A stretch of DNA of 64,000 nt, taken from the NCBI GenBank assembly GCA_016929595.1, contig JAFGIN010000151.1:1-64000 (forward strand). The letters run 5' to 3'. The position numbers and the translations under genes are program-made. The stretch comes from Chitinispirillaceae bacterium. Lineage in GTDB: Bacteria; Fibrobacterota; Chitinivibrionia; Chitinivibrionales; Chitinispirillaceae. The notes beneath the pieces were generated by a model, which was not told the DNA's origin, did no database searches, and saw nothing but the letters and a program-made list of their open reading frames with translations. Shown one piece after another: positions 33,684 through 42,268 of the stretch. The first letter of the stretch is position 1, and every line of letters starts with the position of its first letter.

Positions 33684-35133
33684 GTGTACAAATTGACAAT
33701 TGAACTCCCGTATAATATGATTTCAGGATCTCGTCAAACTTTTGACCAGCTCTGGCCCTTCCTATCGCCCCCATCTGGCACATGCCAACACCATGACCGT
33801 AACCATTCCCTGAGATTGCAACTTCTTTTTTCGTAAAAGAGACAATGTTGAAATTAGAACTTCGTAAAATTGGATGGTCTGAACTGCCTCTCCTTAAAAC
33901 ATACCTCGTTTTATCAGCAATAATTTTTCTCTTCCACCCCTTGCCTTCAACCAGAAGCGTTTTGACCCTTCCACATCCATTCTTGTCAACAATACGAAAT
34001 TTAAAATCACCTGAAACCATTTGACTTTTGTCATACTCACAGTTATTACCGATATTTTTTAGAAGAATGTTCTTGAATTGATCTCCCGGCCACAACTCCC
34101 TCCAGGTATAGTATTTTGAAAGCGCGCAATAACTTTCGCCATCAGGATCGAGATCTGAAACGGATATCAAATATGGTTTTGGGGATTTCTGAGGCCACAC
34201 ATCCTCTATCGATGCAGTTCGTCCGCCACACGTCGAGTGATAATATGCATAAACAATTGAATCTCCGGATGTAAGAATTATGTCTTTTGTCATTTTTACC
34301 GCGATATCAGCCTCACGGTATTCAACATTCGCACCCCCATACACCTGATCTTTCACAGTACTGTAAAGATCAAACAAAAAAGATCTACGTTCTTCGATTC
34401 TTTTATATGCATATGTTCTGGCTGCAACAGCCTGAGCTTTCAAAGCTTCAAGATCTCCTTTACCCCTCTTTCCCAATTCGAGCGGAATCACACCACGCAG
34501 ATACTCTTCAATGTCAAGTATGTTTACGAGTAAAAGAGCATTATTCGGACCGTTGTAAAAAGCAAATGTACCACGATAACTCTTTTCATCATAGTCGATA
34601 TAGTTATATTTGTTAACAGAAATTAATGTACATGGAAGAAAGATATCTTTTTTTATTCCCTTATTTTCTATGCTGACAATTTGAGACGTTTTCTTCTGAA
34701 TGCGAATACTTCCATGCAAAGGTGTAACTACCTTCCCCGGAGAATGAACTGCAACAGCACCTGCAGAGTAGATATTAAACTGACGTTTTTTTTCTGACAA
34801 AACGACACGAAGCGACTTTGTGCTTACCTTAAATGATGGATAGCGGAAACTTTTTGTTGAAGCTATGGTCTTTTTTTCATTGAGGGAATCTGAAGTGTTG
34901 AGCCTGGCAGAATCCAACCTGTTTGAATCTCTGATTTCAATATCTTCAGGGTCCGGAATTGCAGCACTGAAATCTATTTGACTAATACTGTCCTCAGATG
35001 ATTCATCATCCACCCGCTCCGACGGGTCGGGAGAAACTTCATAAGCATCGGGTGCCGGCTTAATAAATGTATTGCCAATACACCCGATGAATAGAAAAAG
35101 CGGTATGCAATATATCAGGCTATGATATTTCAG
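33673..35133 (-). CDS. SpoIID/LytB-domain lipoprotein, likely CTG start
   Basis: The SpoIID domain (VNILDIEEYLRGVIPLE, LKAQAVAARTYA, YYHSTCGGRT, then GNGYGHGVGMCQMGA) covers most of the chain. SpoIID-type proteins cleave glycan strands stripped of stem peptides. From GTG 35013 the product has 446 residues and no export signal. The frame stays open upstream and encodes KYHSLIYCIPLFLFIGC, a lipoprotein signal with lipobox Cys at 18. It is preceded by CTG 35133, with GGGA five bases before it and no ATG, GTG or TTG. I therefore place the start at CTG 35133 (486 residues), overlapping the def stop by 14 bases. A frameshift or misread base is the alternative. Confidence 0.72.
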   Translation of the reverse strand: MKYHSLIYCIPLFLFIGCIGNTFIKPAPDAYEVSPDPSERVDDESSEDSISQIDFSAAIPDPEDIEIRDSNRLDSARLNTSDSLNEKKTIASTKSFRYPSFKVSTKSLRVVLSEKKRQFNIYSAGAVAVHSPGKVVTPLHGSIRIQKKTSQIVSIENKGIKKDIFLPCTLISVNKYNYIDYDEKSYRGTFAFYNGPNNALLLVNILDIEEYLRGVIPLELGKRGKGDLEALKAQAVAARTYAYKRIEERRSFLFDLYSTVKDQVYGGANVEYREADIAVKMTKDIILTSGDSIVYAYYHSTCGGRTASIEDVWPQKSPKPYLISVSDLDPDGESYCALSKYYTWRELWPGDQFKNILLKNIGNNCEYDKSQMVSGDFKFRIVDKNGCGRVKTLLVEGKGWKRKIIADKTRYVLRRGSSDHPILRSSNFNIVSFTKKEVAISGNGYGHGVGMCQMGAIGRARAGQKFDEILKSYYTGVQLSICTLEH

Positions 35134-35641
35134 ATGTGTCCCGACCGGTTTTGTTCAGTTTTTTCAGCTTTGTACTCAGCATTTTTTTTTGCAAAGCAGA
35201 AATATGATCGACAATCATTATGCCATTAAGATGATCAGTTTCATGTTGGAGGGCACGTGCCAGCAAACCATCAGCATCTTTAATGAAAAACTCTTTTCCC
35301 TCTGAATCGAAGGCGCGAACAGAAACGGTTTTGGGCCTGGTGATATTTAAATGTATCCCCGGAACACTCAAACACCCCTCTTCAGCCTCCTCCAACTCCT
35401 CTGATTTCTCGATAAATTCGGGATTTATCAAAACCAGGGGTTCTTTTTCACCGCCAGTTACATCTATAACTGCAATCCTGACAGACTCCCCAACCTGAGG
35501 AGCAGCAAGACCTACACCATCTTTTTCAATCATGGTTTCGGTCATTTCTGTGAGAAAATTTTTTAGAGAGCTATCAAACACTGTAACAGGCTGAGCAGTT
35601 TTTCTCAGGACCGGATCACCATAAATTTTTATATCAAACAC
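35120..35641 (-). CDS. def: Peptide deformylase
   Basis: 173 residues with all three family motifs: GVGLAAPQ (42-49), EGCLSVPG with metal ligand C90, and LQHETDHLNG with ligands H133 and H137 and catalytic E134. It removes the formyl group from nascent proteins and is essential in most bacteria. It starts one base after the yajC stop and its end overlaps the SpoIID-like gene. Confidence 0.95.
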   Translation of the reverse strand: MFDIKIYGDPVLRKTAQPVTVFDSSLKNFLTEMTETMIEKDGVGLAAPQVGESVRIAVIDVTGGEKEPLVLINPEFIEKSEELEEAEEGCLSVPGIHLNITRPKTVSVRAFDSEGKEFFIKDADGLLARALQHETDHLNGIMIVDHISALQKKMLSTKLKKLNKTGRDTSEIS

Positions 35642-35642
35642 T

Positions 35643-36038
35643 TTACTTTCCTTCTTTTACTGTACTCTTGGACGTTTCATCAGTTATTACGTTGGTTATA
35701 GCACTTTTAGTGAATTCAACATTTGTGTTCTCTGCAATTCTAACCATAACAGTAGTCTCTTTAACATTTCCTACAACTCCAATAACACCTCCGGCAGTCA
35801 GGACCTTATCTCCCTTTTTTACGTTTTTTAACAACTCTGCCCGTTCTTTCTGCTTTTTCTGTTCCGGACGAATCATAAAAAAGTAAATGATCGCAAACAT
35901 CAGAAGCATCATCGGCAGCATACCAATCAAACCACCAGTGCCAGGTTGAGGCGCAGGAGCATTTTCCTGGGCAAAAATTGTTAGCGGTACCATAAGGCTG
36001 AAAGCTGCAATAATCACTCTTTTAAAAGCGTTCATCAA
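35643..36038 (-). CDS. yajC: Preprotein translocase accessory subunit YajC
   Basis: 131 residues. A short N-terminal signal-like helix ending near AQE is followed by a Pro-rich linker, the membrane segment LIGMLPMMLLMFAIIYFFMI, and RPEQKKQKERAELLKNVKKG with DKVLTAGGVIGVV. This is the standard YajC layout, apart from the extra leader helix seen in some FCB and related bacteria. It binds SecDF-YidC. secD and secF are not in the window. Confidence 0.92.
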   Translation of the reverse strand: MMNAFKRVIIAAFSLMVPLTIFAQENAPAPQPGTGGLIGMLPMMLLMFAIIYFFMIRPEQKKQKERAELLKNVKKGDKVLTAGGVIGVVGNVKETTVMVRIAENTNVEFTKSAITNVITDETSKSTVKEGK

Positions 36039-36137
36039 AAATTCCTTTCAATACATGAATAAAATAATCTGGTTAAAAATACGTCTGATAAATTTTGAAG
36101 TCAACCAGCAGGTAGTTTAAAAATAATCTACACGAAG

Positions 36138-37265
36138 CTAAAAAGAAGAGTATTTGCCATTTTTCTGTGATGCTCTGACTTTTTTTCTGTGCGCTTCGAA
36201 GGCATCACCCAATTGTGCAGCGATATCTGGAATCACCTGGGTTAAGAATACATCCTCACTTCCACGATAGCGCTCGACAGCTTGTTTAACAACTTCTCCA
36301 GTCTCAACATCAACAATACTTGTTTTGATATTGAAGGACTTCCTGAAACGTGATATTTTTCCATATCCCATAAAATCAACACCCAACAAACGGCCTATAT
36401 CTCTCGCGCTTTCTTTGTCGGAACAATTCAGATTGCCTCCTCTGGCACGCAACAGAAGCTCCATTTCGTCTATATACAACATCGCATGTGCCCCGGCAAT
36501 CGAGAGGTACGATTGTAACTGGTAGCTGTAGCGTAAAACATCGTCTTCGCTCATATTTGCACCAATCATCAAGTACCCGAAAGCCATCTTCCCATCAGTA
36601 ACAATTTTTGCGGTTGTGTCCTCAGAATAGGATAAATACCCTCTCATATCATTGAATGAAGATGAACGGGCCCTTGCTATCAAATCTTTCTCTCCTGATT
36701 CTGTCGAAGTAAAACGTTTGCGATTAGCAGTAAGAACAGATTTAACATCAGATGCAAGAAGTTCAACCACTTCGGGAAGAACTTTTTTAGTAAACTTTGA
36801 TTTTTTTCCGCTGTAAAATTTTGAAACATCAGAAATCAGCCGTCCAGTCGATACATCCGCAATCTGAACCGATATGGCAATCGATCTTCCGATAGTTTGA
36901 ACTCTGCCGAATATTACATAATCGACATTGAGATATTGCCCGTTCAATGTGGCACAATCCACTTTGGAACAGAGCCAGTCGCCTCCCTGTTTTTTGATTT
37001 CCTCCATGGTAGTCCGGAAATCCATAATCTGCCAGCCCAGCGTAGCCTCAAGCTCAGATTCGAGTATCAGACAATATCTATCAACATCCTCTGATTCGAA
37101 TCCACTTGACACGAGTCTAAAAAAAGCCGCATTTTTAGGCTGAAAAGCATAGTTTTCTCTGCAAATTACTGCTTTTGAAAAAATTGATACCAATAAAAAA
37201 ACCAGGGCGAGACAGATCCTTGTTTTTAAAAGATTAAAACTTGTAAGTCGATAAAAATACTTCAC
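36138..37265 (-). CDS. Secreted protein with duplicated CsgG/FlgO-like domain
   Basis: 375 residues with a signal peptide (about 1-35). Two halves repeat the same plan: SEDVDRYCLILESELEATLG with LNVDYVIFGRVQTIGRSIAI and ADVSTGRLISD (about 55-170), then SEDDVLRYSYQLQSYLSIAG with LGVDFMGYGKISRFRKSFNI and VDVETGEVVKQ (about 235-345). This resembles the TolB-N/CsgG-like domain found in FlgO and in outer-membrane-associated proteins, here in tandem. A periplasmic assembly role is an inference. It precedes yajC by 99 bp. Confidence 0.6.
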   Translation of the reverse strand: MKYFYRLTSFNLLKTRICLALVFLLVSIFSKAVICRENYAFQPKNAAFFRLVSSGFESEDVDRYCLILESELEATLGWQIMDFRTTMEEIKKQGGDWLCSKVDCATLNGQYLNVDYVIFGRVQTIGRSIAISVQIADVSTGRLISDVSKFYSGKKSKFTKKVLPEVVELLASDVKSVLTANRKRFTSTESGEKDLIARARSSSFNDMRGYLSYSEDTTAKIVTDGKMAFGYLMIGANMSEDDVLRYSYQLQSYLSIAGAHAMLYIDEMELLLRARGGNLNCSDKESARDIGRLLGVDFMGYGKISRFRKSFNIKTSIVDVETGEVVKQAVERYRGSEDVFLTQVIPDIAAQLGDAFEAHRKKVRASQKNGKYSSF

Positions 37266-37715
37266 TGATCAGATCCTCAACGTCAAGCCCTCAGTGATTA
37301 CACAATTCGGGCATCCAAAATAAACCGGAAAAACTCATAACACTCAGGTAACTACTTGGTCTGTAGCGTCGAGTAACTGGAAAGGGAAAATGCAATTGCT
37401 GGTATAATTCTCAACAGATTTATGGCTACAATCAAATTTCACTTCGACAATTAATTCGACGAAAAAAGACTGATTATAATATACTTGAAAATTGAGCAAT
37501 TTCAGAATTTTTTTAATATGGATTTAATATAAATTGGTTCCGATGATAAACTGGCAAAAAACGTCCATCCCGCAGCAGGTAGGCCTCTGATCAAAACCGC
37601 TTAACTAATCGTTTTCTTCCCGGCTTATGCACCAATAACTTACGGCAGAAAGTCCCATGCACTCTTCGGAAAATATCCTTCGGAATTTTCCGTCATATCC
37701 AACTGCGGTTTCTGG
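37266..37715. other. 450-bp intergenic region at the end of the flagellar operon
   Basis: No coding sequence recognised. The inverted repeat listed at 37667-37692 lies just after the HDOD gene stop. The right part should hold the terminator of the flagellar operon and the left part the promoter of the CsgG-like/yajC genes. Confidence 0.45.
37667..37692 (-). terminator. Hairpin after the HDOD gene, possible terminator
   Basis: CGGAAAAT (37667-37674) and ATTTTCCG (37685-37692) are exact reverse complements, 24 bases after the HDOD stop in the direction of transcription. A T-tract is lacking, so it may instead stabilise the 3' end or need Rho. Confidence 0.3.
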
Positions 37716-38612
37716 TTAACCTTTATTCTGAAGAAAGGTCATAAAGCTCTCAGCACGATCAAACTCTATGTAAAAAGCTATCTTTTTGGATTCAATATCT
37801 GAGATTTCAAGTGAAATGCCGTTATTTTGAAAAATTTCCCACATTTTTTCTTCAAGAACCGGCAGTTCTACCCGTCCTGAATTCCCCATTCCTGAAATAT
37901 GGCAGATATAATCAGCAAAACAGATCAAAGCCACCAGAACCTGGTCTTTGCCGGATTCCCAGGGATTATGATGATACAACAAGGATTCTGATATAATTTT
38001 GGGAAGATTCCATTTTTCTGCCAGCCAGGCACCTATTCTGGCGTGACTTGTACCCAGAACCTGTAATTCCGCATCATCAAGAGCTATTCCATTTGCAGCC
38101 AATTCCATAATTTCGTTAAATTCTTTATTGAAATACTGGTTTAAAACAACTTTGCCAATATCATGTAATAACCCGGCGACGAAAGCTTCCGCCGAATAGC
38201 GTCTGCAATACTCATCAGTAAGCATTCTGGATGCAACACCGCAGGCAATCGAGTGCTCCCAGAATCTGGAAATATCGAAATTTTTGGACTGTCCCATTTT
38301 TTTAAAAACATCAAAAACAGAGAGTGACAATCCCATATCTTTAACAGTATTAAAACCAAGAACTACAATAGCCATATTCACTGTCGATATTTCACCTGAA
38401 AAGCCATAATACGCTGAGTTTGCCAGTTTCAATATCCTGGCCGTAAGAGCCTGATCAGTAGATATTAACCGGGCAAGAGAAACCGCTGAAGTTTTGGGAT
38501 TATCCACCAGCTGAATCATCTTTGAAACCACCGTCGGCAACGTTGGTAATCCAATAATGCTTTCTGTGATTCGCTTTATTCTGGCTACATCTGCTTTATG
38601 ATCCATTATCAT
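37716..38612 (-). CDS. HDOD-domain signalling protein
   Basis: 298 residues. The HDOD domain covers about 10-210: IIGLPTLPTVVSKMIQLVDN, ISTDQALTARILKLANSAYY, then SIACGVASRMLTDEYCRR and AGLLHDIGKVVLNQYF, with an HDIGK remnant of the HD site. HDOD proteins act in signalling, often with c-di-GMP or chemotaxis circuits, generally without proven phosphohydrolase activity. It closes the flagellar operon, 21 bp after a small basic protein gene, suggesting a motility role. The start may be M1 or M3. Confidence 0.8.
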   Translation of the reverse strand: MIMDHKADVARIKRITESIIGLPTLPTVVSKMIQLVDNPKTSAVSLARLISTDQALTARILKLANSAYYGFSGEISTVNMAIVVLGFNTVKDMGLSLSVFDVFKKMGQSKNFDISRFWEHSIACGVASRMLTDEYCRRYSAEAFVAGLLHDIGKVVLNQYFNKEFNEIMELAANGIALDDAELQVLGTSHARIGAWLAEKWNLPKIISESLLYHHNPWESGKDQVLVALICFADYICHISGMGNSGRVELPVLEEKMWEIFQNNGISLEISDIESKKIAFYIEFDRAESFMTFLQNKG

Positions 38613-38633
38613 TCTATACCACCATTAATTTTT

Positions 38634-38942
38634 TCAGCATTCAACATCAATAAAGAATCCATTCTCTCCCGAAGCGTCCTGTTTTTTTTCTCTTTTTTTA
38701 GATTCCGGATTATTTTTCTTACGCCCCTTTTTTTTACTCACATTCTGTATCTTTTTTTTACTGTTCTCAACAAGATTTGAATTTTTGATCTCATTAGGCC
38801 GCTTTAAATTCATCATTGTTTCATTGAGATTTATCTGTTCTTTCTGAACCTGCTCTACTGCCGGAGCTTTAAGAGTTTCATTGTGGTAACGATCAAGCTG
38901 GGGAATGTTATTAATAGAAAAGTTAGCATTGACGGTACTCAT
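38634..38942 (-). CDS. Small basic protein in the flagellar operon, unknown
   Basis: 102 residues. The N-terminal third is Asn/Gln rich and probably disordered. The middle to end is very basic (SKKKIQNVSKKKGRKKNN), and the last residues (ENGFFIDVEC) turn acidic and hydrophobic. No domain recognised. It sits 18 bp after fliA and 21 bp before the HDOD gene, so it is clearly co-transcribed. The short conserved-looking ends around a variable Lys-rich linker resemble a partner-binding peptide. Confidence 0.6.
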   Translation of the reverse strand: MSTVNANFSINNIPQLDRYHNETLKAPAVEQVQKEQINLNETMMNLKRPNEIKNSNLVENSKKKIQNVSKKKGRKKNNPESKKREKKQDASGENGFFIDVEC

Positions 38943-38960
38943 TTTATACCTCCCAACACA

Positions 38961-39725
38961 TCAGGCATTAATCTTCTGCAACAGTTTTGAACGCAGTTTT
39001 AAAATTGCCTTGGAATGAATCTGGCTGACACGTGACTCTGTTATATCAAGTACAACTCCAATTTCCTTCAAAGTAAGTTCCTCATAATGATAAAGAGCAA
39101 CAACCAGTTTTTCTTTTTCTGGTAAAGCGGCGATTGCATCCTTAAGGATACTCTTAACTTCAGAAAACCCGAGTTCCTTAAGAGGATTATCACTTCCCGG
39201 ATCTTCAATGGTATCAATAATTTTCAGTTCTTTTGCATCAGATTCCCTACCCGGCATAGCTTCTTCAAGAGAAATTATAGTTGTTGGTGTAACTTCTGCA
39301 AGCAGATTCTCATACTCCCTGATTGTGATTCCCAGTGCATCACAAACTTCATCATCGTAGGGAATTCTTCCCAGATCATTTTCCAGTTTTGCATAAGTCC
39401 TTTGCAGTTCTCTTGACTTTTGTCTCACGGATCGGGGTACCCAGTCCAGAGCCCGCAGTTCATCGAGGATGGCGCCTCTAATTTTATGACCTGCAAACGT
39501 CTCAAATTTGAATCCGCGATCCGGTTCAAATGTTTCAACAGCTTTGATTAACCCCATCACCCCGGAGCTTATCAGGTCGTTTCTGTCTACTGATGGAGGC
39601 AGATTTACAGCAAGTCTGGCGCTCACATACTTTACCAAATGAGCATATTCAACAAGAAGTTTGTCTTTTGCAATCTTTGAATTATTCGCTTTAAACTCAT
39701 GCCACAGCTGCTCTATACCTGTCAT
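38961..39725 (-). CDS. fliA: Flagellar sigma factor FliA (sigma-28)
   Basis: 254 residues. Region 2 has LISSGVMGLIKAVETFEPDR and KFETFAGHKIRGAILDELRA. Region 3 has WVPRSVRQKSRELQRTYAKL. Region 4 has LPEKEKLVVALYHYEELTLK and SRVSQIHSKAILKLR. The SVRQKSREL stretch is diagnostic of the FliA/WhiG group. It directs late flagellar and chemotaxis genes. No flgM anti-sigma gene was seen nearby. Confidence 0.95.
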   Translation of the reverse strand: MTGIEQLWHEFKANNSKIAKDKLLVEYAHLVKYVSARLAVNLPPSVDRNDLISSGVMGLIKAVETFEPDRGFKFETFAGHKIRGAILDELRALDWVPRSVRQKSRELQRTYAKLENDLGRIPYDDEVCDALGITIREYENLLAEVTPTTIISLEEAMPGRESDAKELKIIDTIEDPGSDNPLKELGFSEVKSILKDAIAALPEKEKLVVALYHYEELTLKEIGVVLDITESRVSQIHSKAILKLRSKLLQKINA

Positions 39726-39756
39726 TCCACCAGTTCTCCATCGCTATTGCACTAAA

Positions 39757-40107
39757 TTATTTTTTTTTCTTTTCAGAATTTTTTTCATTTTTCACGGCAG
39801 TAACCAGAGGCATATCCTCCCCACCGGGTAAGCTTTTTTCTTTTTTAAGATGAATACGCTGGAGCATCCCCCCTTCAATAAGATTATTCCGTTCCAGAGG
39901 AACGTCCGTTAGAACACCTTTAAAAAAAATATCTCCTATAATAAACCCGGCAAACCAGAGAATCGAAGCGCCTAGTAATGATTTTATTATAGCAGGCAGT
40001 AGCAGATTAAGATTAAATGGATCTGATCCGGAAAAATGGATCGCCATTGAAGCAAAAAAGGTAATCAGTCCAATTATAAATGCAAGTTTCTTAATCCAGA
40101 AAACCAT
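39757..40107 (-). CDS. Small membrane protein between flhG and fliA, unknown
   Basis: 116 residues with two transmembrane helices (about 5-25 and 40-62) and a charged cytoplasmic tail ending NEKNSEKKKK. No family recognised. Spacings of 22 and 31 bp to flhG and fliA show co-transcription. A structural or regulatory role in flagellation is inferred from position only. Confidence 0.6.
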   Translation of the reverse strand: MVFWIKKLAFIIGLITFFASMAIHFSGSDPFNLNLLLPAIIKSLLGASILWFAGFIIGDIFFKGVLTDVPLERNNLIEGGMLQRIHLKKEKSLPGGEDMPLVTAVKNEKNSEKKKK

Positions 40108-40129
40108 ACGTCAGTCCAGTTAAAAGCCG

Positions 40130-40999
40130 CTATACCTTTTTCAGAAAGCGCGAAAAAAAACCACCTCTTCTGATGACAGAGATTCCTGCAGATGCCCTTG
40201 ATATTCTTGAGACCCGTAAAAAAAACTCATCATTCCTGTTTTCCGTCACAAGCCTCTGCATCCGGATAAATCTCTGAAGTTCCCGGTTCATCGGCAGAAC
40301 CCCTAAAAATTCAAGCGGTTTCTTAAGAAATTTTACCACAACAGCATTGATCCTGTCAAATGTTTCCATCCCTTCTTTCTCAGACATTACCATATTAACT
40401 ATGGTTGCGATTTGTTTCTGACCTCGTTCGTACAATATCTTCACGACCGCGTATGCATCAGCTAATGAGGTTGGATCCGGTGTCATCATTAAAATTGCAA
40501 GATCTGTTTTCGCTGCTACATTAATTACAGATGAACCTATCCCGGCAGCGGTATCAACAAGAATAAAATCATAATGATTTTCCATTGTATTAAACTGATC
40601 AATAAGATAGTGCAGTTTATCCGGTGCGATATTGGCAAGGGTTTCCAGACCTGATGCACCCGGAATAATTGATACTCCCAGCGGTCCGTTTATTACGGTG
40701 TCCATTATTGTGCATTTACCTTCAAAAACATCCGCGACGGTCAGCTTTGGAGCGATTCCAAGCAATATGTGAATATTTGCAAGCCCCAGATCGGCATCAA
40801 GCAGCAACACTTTTTTTCCGCTCTTTGCAAGGGACATAGCGTAATAGAGTGCTATATTTGTCTTTCCAACCCCTCCCTTTCCACTCACAAAAGAGATGCT
40901 TTTACAAAGCTTCCTGCTGCCGGGTGCATTACTTTTATACTCGTTACCGATAGCTACTGATGCGACCAGTTCCCTTAATTTTTCAGCCTGATCTCTCAC
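40130..40999 (-). CDS. flhG: Flagellar number regulator FlhG (MinD/ParA-like ATPase)
   Basis: 289 residues. The deviant Walker A is SFVSGKGGVGKTNIALYYA near residue 38, with LLLDADLGLANIHILLGI and FILVDTAAGIGSSVINVA following. A C-terminal basic stretch (RRGGFFSRFLKKV) fits a membrane-targeting helix. FlhG acts with FlhF to set number and place of flagella. The start overlaps the flhF stop by four bases. Confidence 0.92.
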   Translation of the reverse strand: MRDQAEKLRELVASVAIGNEYKSNAPGSRKLCKSISFVSGKGGVGKTNIALYYAMSLAKSGKKVLLLDADLGLANIHILLGIAPKLTVADVFEGKCTIMDTVINGPLGVSIIPGASGLETLANIAPDKLHYLIDQFNTMENHYDFILVDTAAGIGSSVINVAAKTDLAILMMTPDPTSLADAYAVVKILYERGQKQIATIVNMVMSEKEGMETFDRINAVVVKFLKKPLEFLGVLPMNRELQRFIRMQRLVTENRNDEFFLRVSRISRASAGISVIRRGGFFSRFLKKV

Positions 41000-42243
41000 T
41001 GCACAACACCTTCCATAAAATTTTCAACTATTCTACTGCATTGTGCAGGTTCGATGTCATCGGGAACACTTTGACCAAATGTCAAATATGAAACAGGAAT
41101 TTTAAAATCATTCACGACATTAAAAACGTTACCCAATTTCAATGTTTCATCAATTTTTGTGAACAACAATCTATCAACTTTAACAATAGAAAACTTTTCC
41201 ACACTATTTTTCAAGTCAGAATATTTTGTTGTTGCACCCAGCACAAGATGTATCTCATCAGGATTAAGCTGAACCATTAATTTTTTAAGTTCATCAAGGT
41301 GTTCATTGTTTCGTTGACTTCTTCCCGCAGTATCAACAAAAATTACATCGCTGTCTTTACATGCATCAAGAGCAGCCGGCACCTCTTCAGGAGAAAAAAT
41401 CACCTCACAGTGAACCTTTACTATGTCTGCAAAAATCCTTATCTGTTCTATTGCAGCTATCCGATACGTATCAGCTGCGATTATTGAGACTTTTTTGTTT
41501 TTTATAATCGCACAATGTGCTGCCAGCTTGGCAAGTGTAGTTGTTTTTCCTGAACCTGTAGGTCCAACAAATGCCACTATCAATGGTTCTGTTTTTTTCA
41601 GACGCATCGGGCCGGCAACGGGAAATTCACCGGTAACAATCTCATTGAGTCTTTTAAGCTGTATTTTACCATCAAGACATTCTGAAGTTCCGTTCATTCT
41701 CTTTACGATATGATCCACCAGATCACTTCTGACTTCCGAATCTATCAATTTTTTATAAAGAGCCTCTTTCCCGTATTGTACCAGCTGATTATTCGTTTTC
41801 TTTTCGTTTATTACCGATTTCACAAGAGATGTAAGTTCTTCGAGGTTTTCCTTAAGTTCCTCAATTTTAATTTCATCCTTTGTGTGATTTTCAGAATTTT
41901 TTTCCTGTACGTTTTTATTATACTCTGACGGTATCCACTTTTTGACCACCGGTGCATCAGGGTTGTCCATATCGACAATACATGATGTCCTTGGCCTTCC
42001 ATAAACGACCTGTTTATGGTCTGTATTATGTATGACCTTTATTGGCTTCACACCTGGAGTTACTGTATTCTCAGCTGTATCATCAACTGCGGCAGTTACT
42101 TCAACTTCATTTTTTTCTCCAATTGCAAATACGTTTTTTGGTATTTTCCGTGTCTTCAGGATCACCGCTTCTTCACCAAGATCATCCTTAATCTGCGCAA
42201 GTGCATCCCGCATACTTTTAGCAACATATTTTTTAATCCGCAT
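40996..42243 (-). CDS. flhF: Flagellar biosynthesis GTPase FlhF
   Basis: 415 residues. An N-terminal B domain (MRIKKYVAKSMRDALAQIKD, then LGEEAVILKTRKI) and a linker are followed by the SRP-type NG domain: FVGPTGSGKTTTLAKLAAHC, ADTYRIAAIEQ, VDTAGRSQRN and TKIDETLKLGNVFN. It is the SRP-like GTPase that places the flagellum. It precedes flhG with a 4-bp overlap and follows flhA by 25 bp. Confidence 0.95.
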   Translation of the reverse strand: MRIKKYVAKSMRDALAQIKDDLGEEAVILKTRKIPKNVFAIGEKNEVEVTAAVDDTAENTVTPGVKPIKVIHNTDHKQVVYGRPRTSCIVDMDNPDAPVVKKWIPSEYNKNVQEKNSENHTKDEIKIEELKENLEELTSLVKSVINEKKTNNQLVQYGKEALYKKLIDSEVRSDLVDHIVKRMNGTSECLDGKIQLKRLNEIVTGEFPVAGPMRLKKTEPLIVAFVGPTGSGKTTTLAKLAAHCAIIKNKKVSIIAADTYRIAAIEQIRIFADIVKVHCEVIFSPEEVPAALDACKDSDVIFVDTAGRSQRNNEHLDELKKLMVQLNPDEIHLVLGATTKYSDLKNSVEKFSIVKVDRLLFTKIDETLKLGNVFNVVNDFKIPVSYLTFGQSVPDDIEPAQCSRIVENFMEGVVQ

Positions 42244-42268
42244 ATATCCCCGTACATACTGAAATTCA

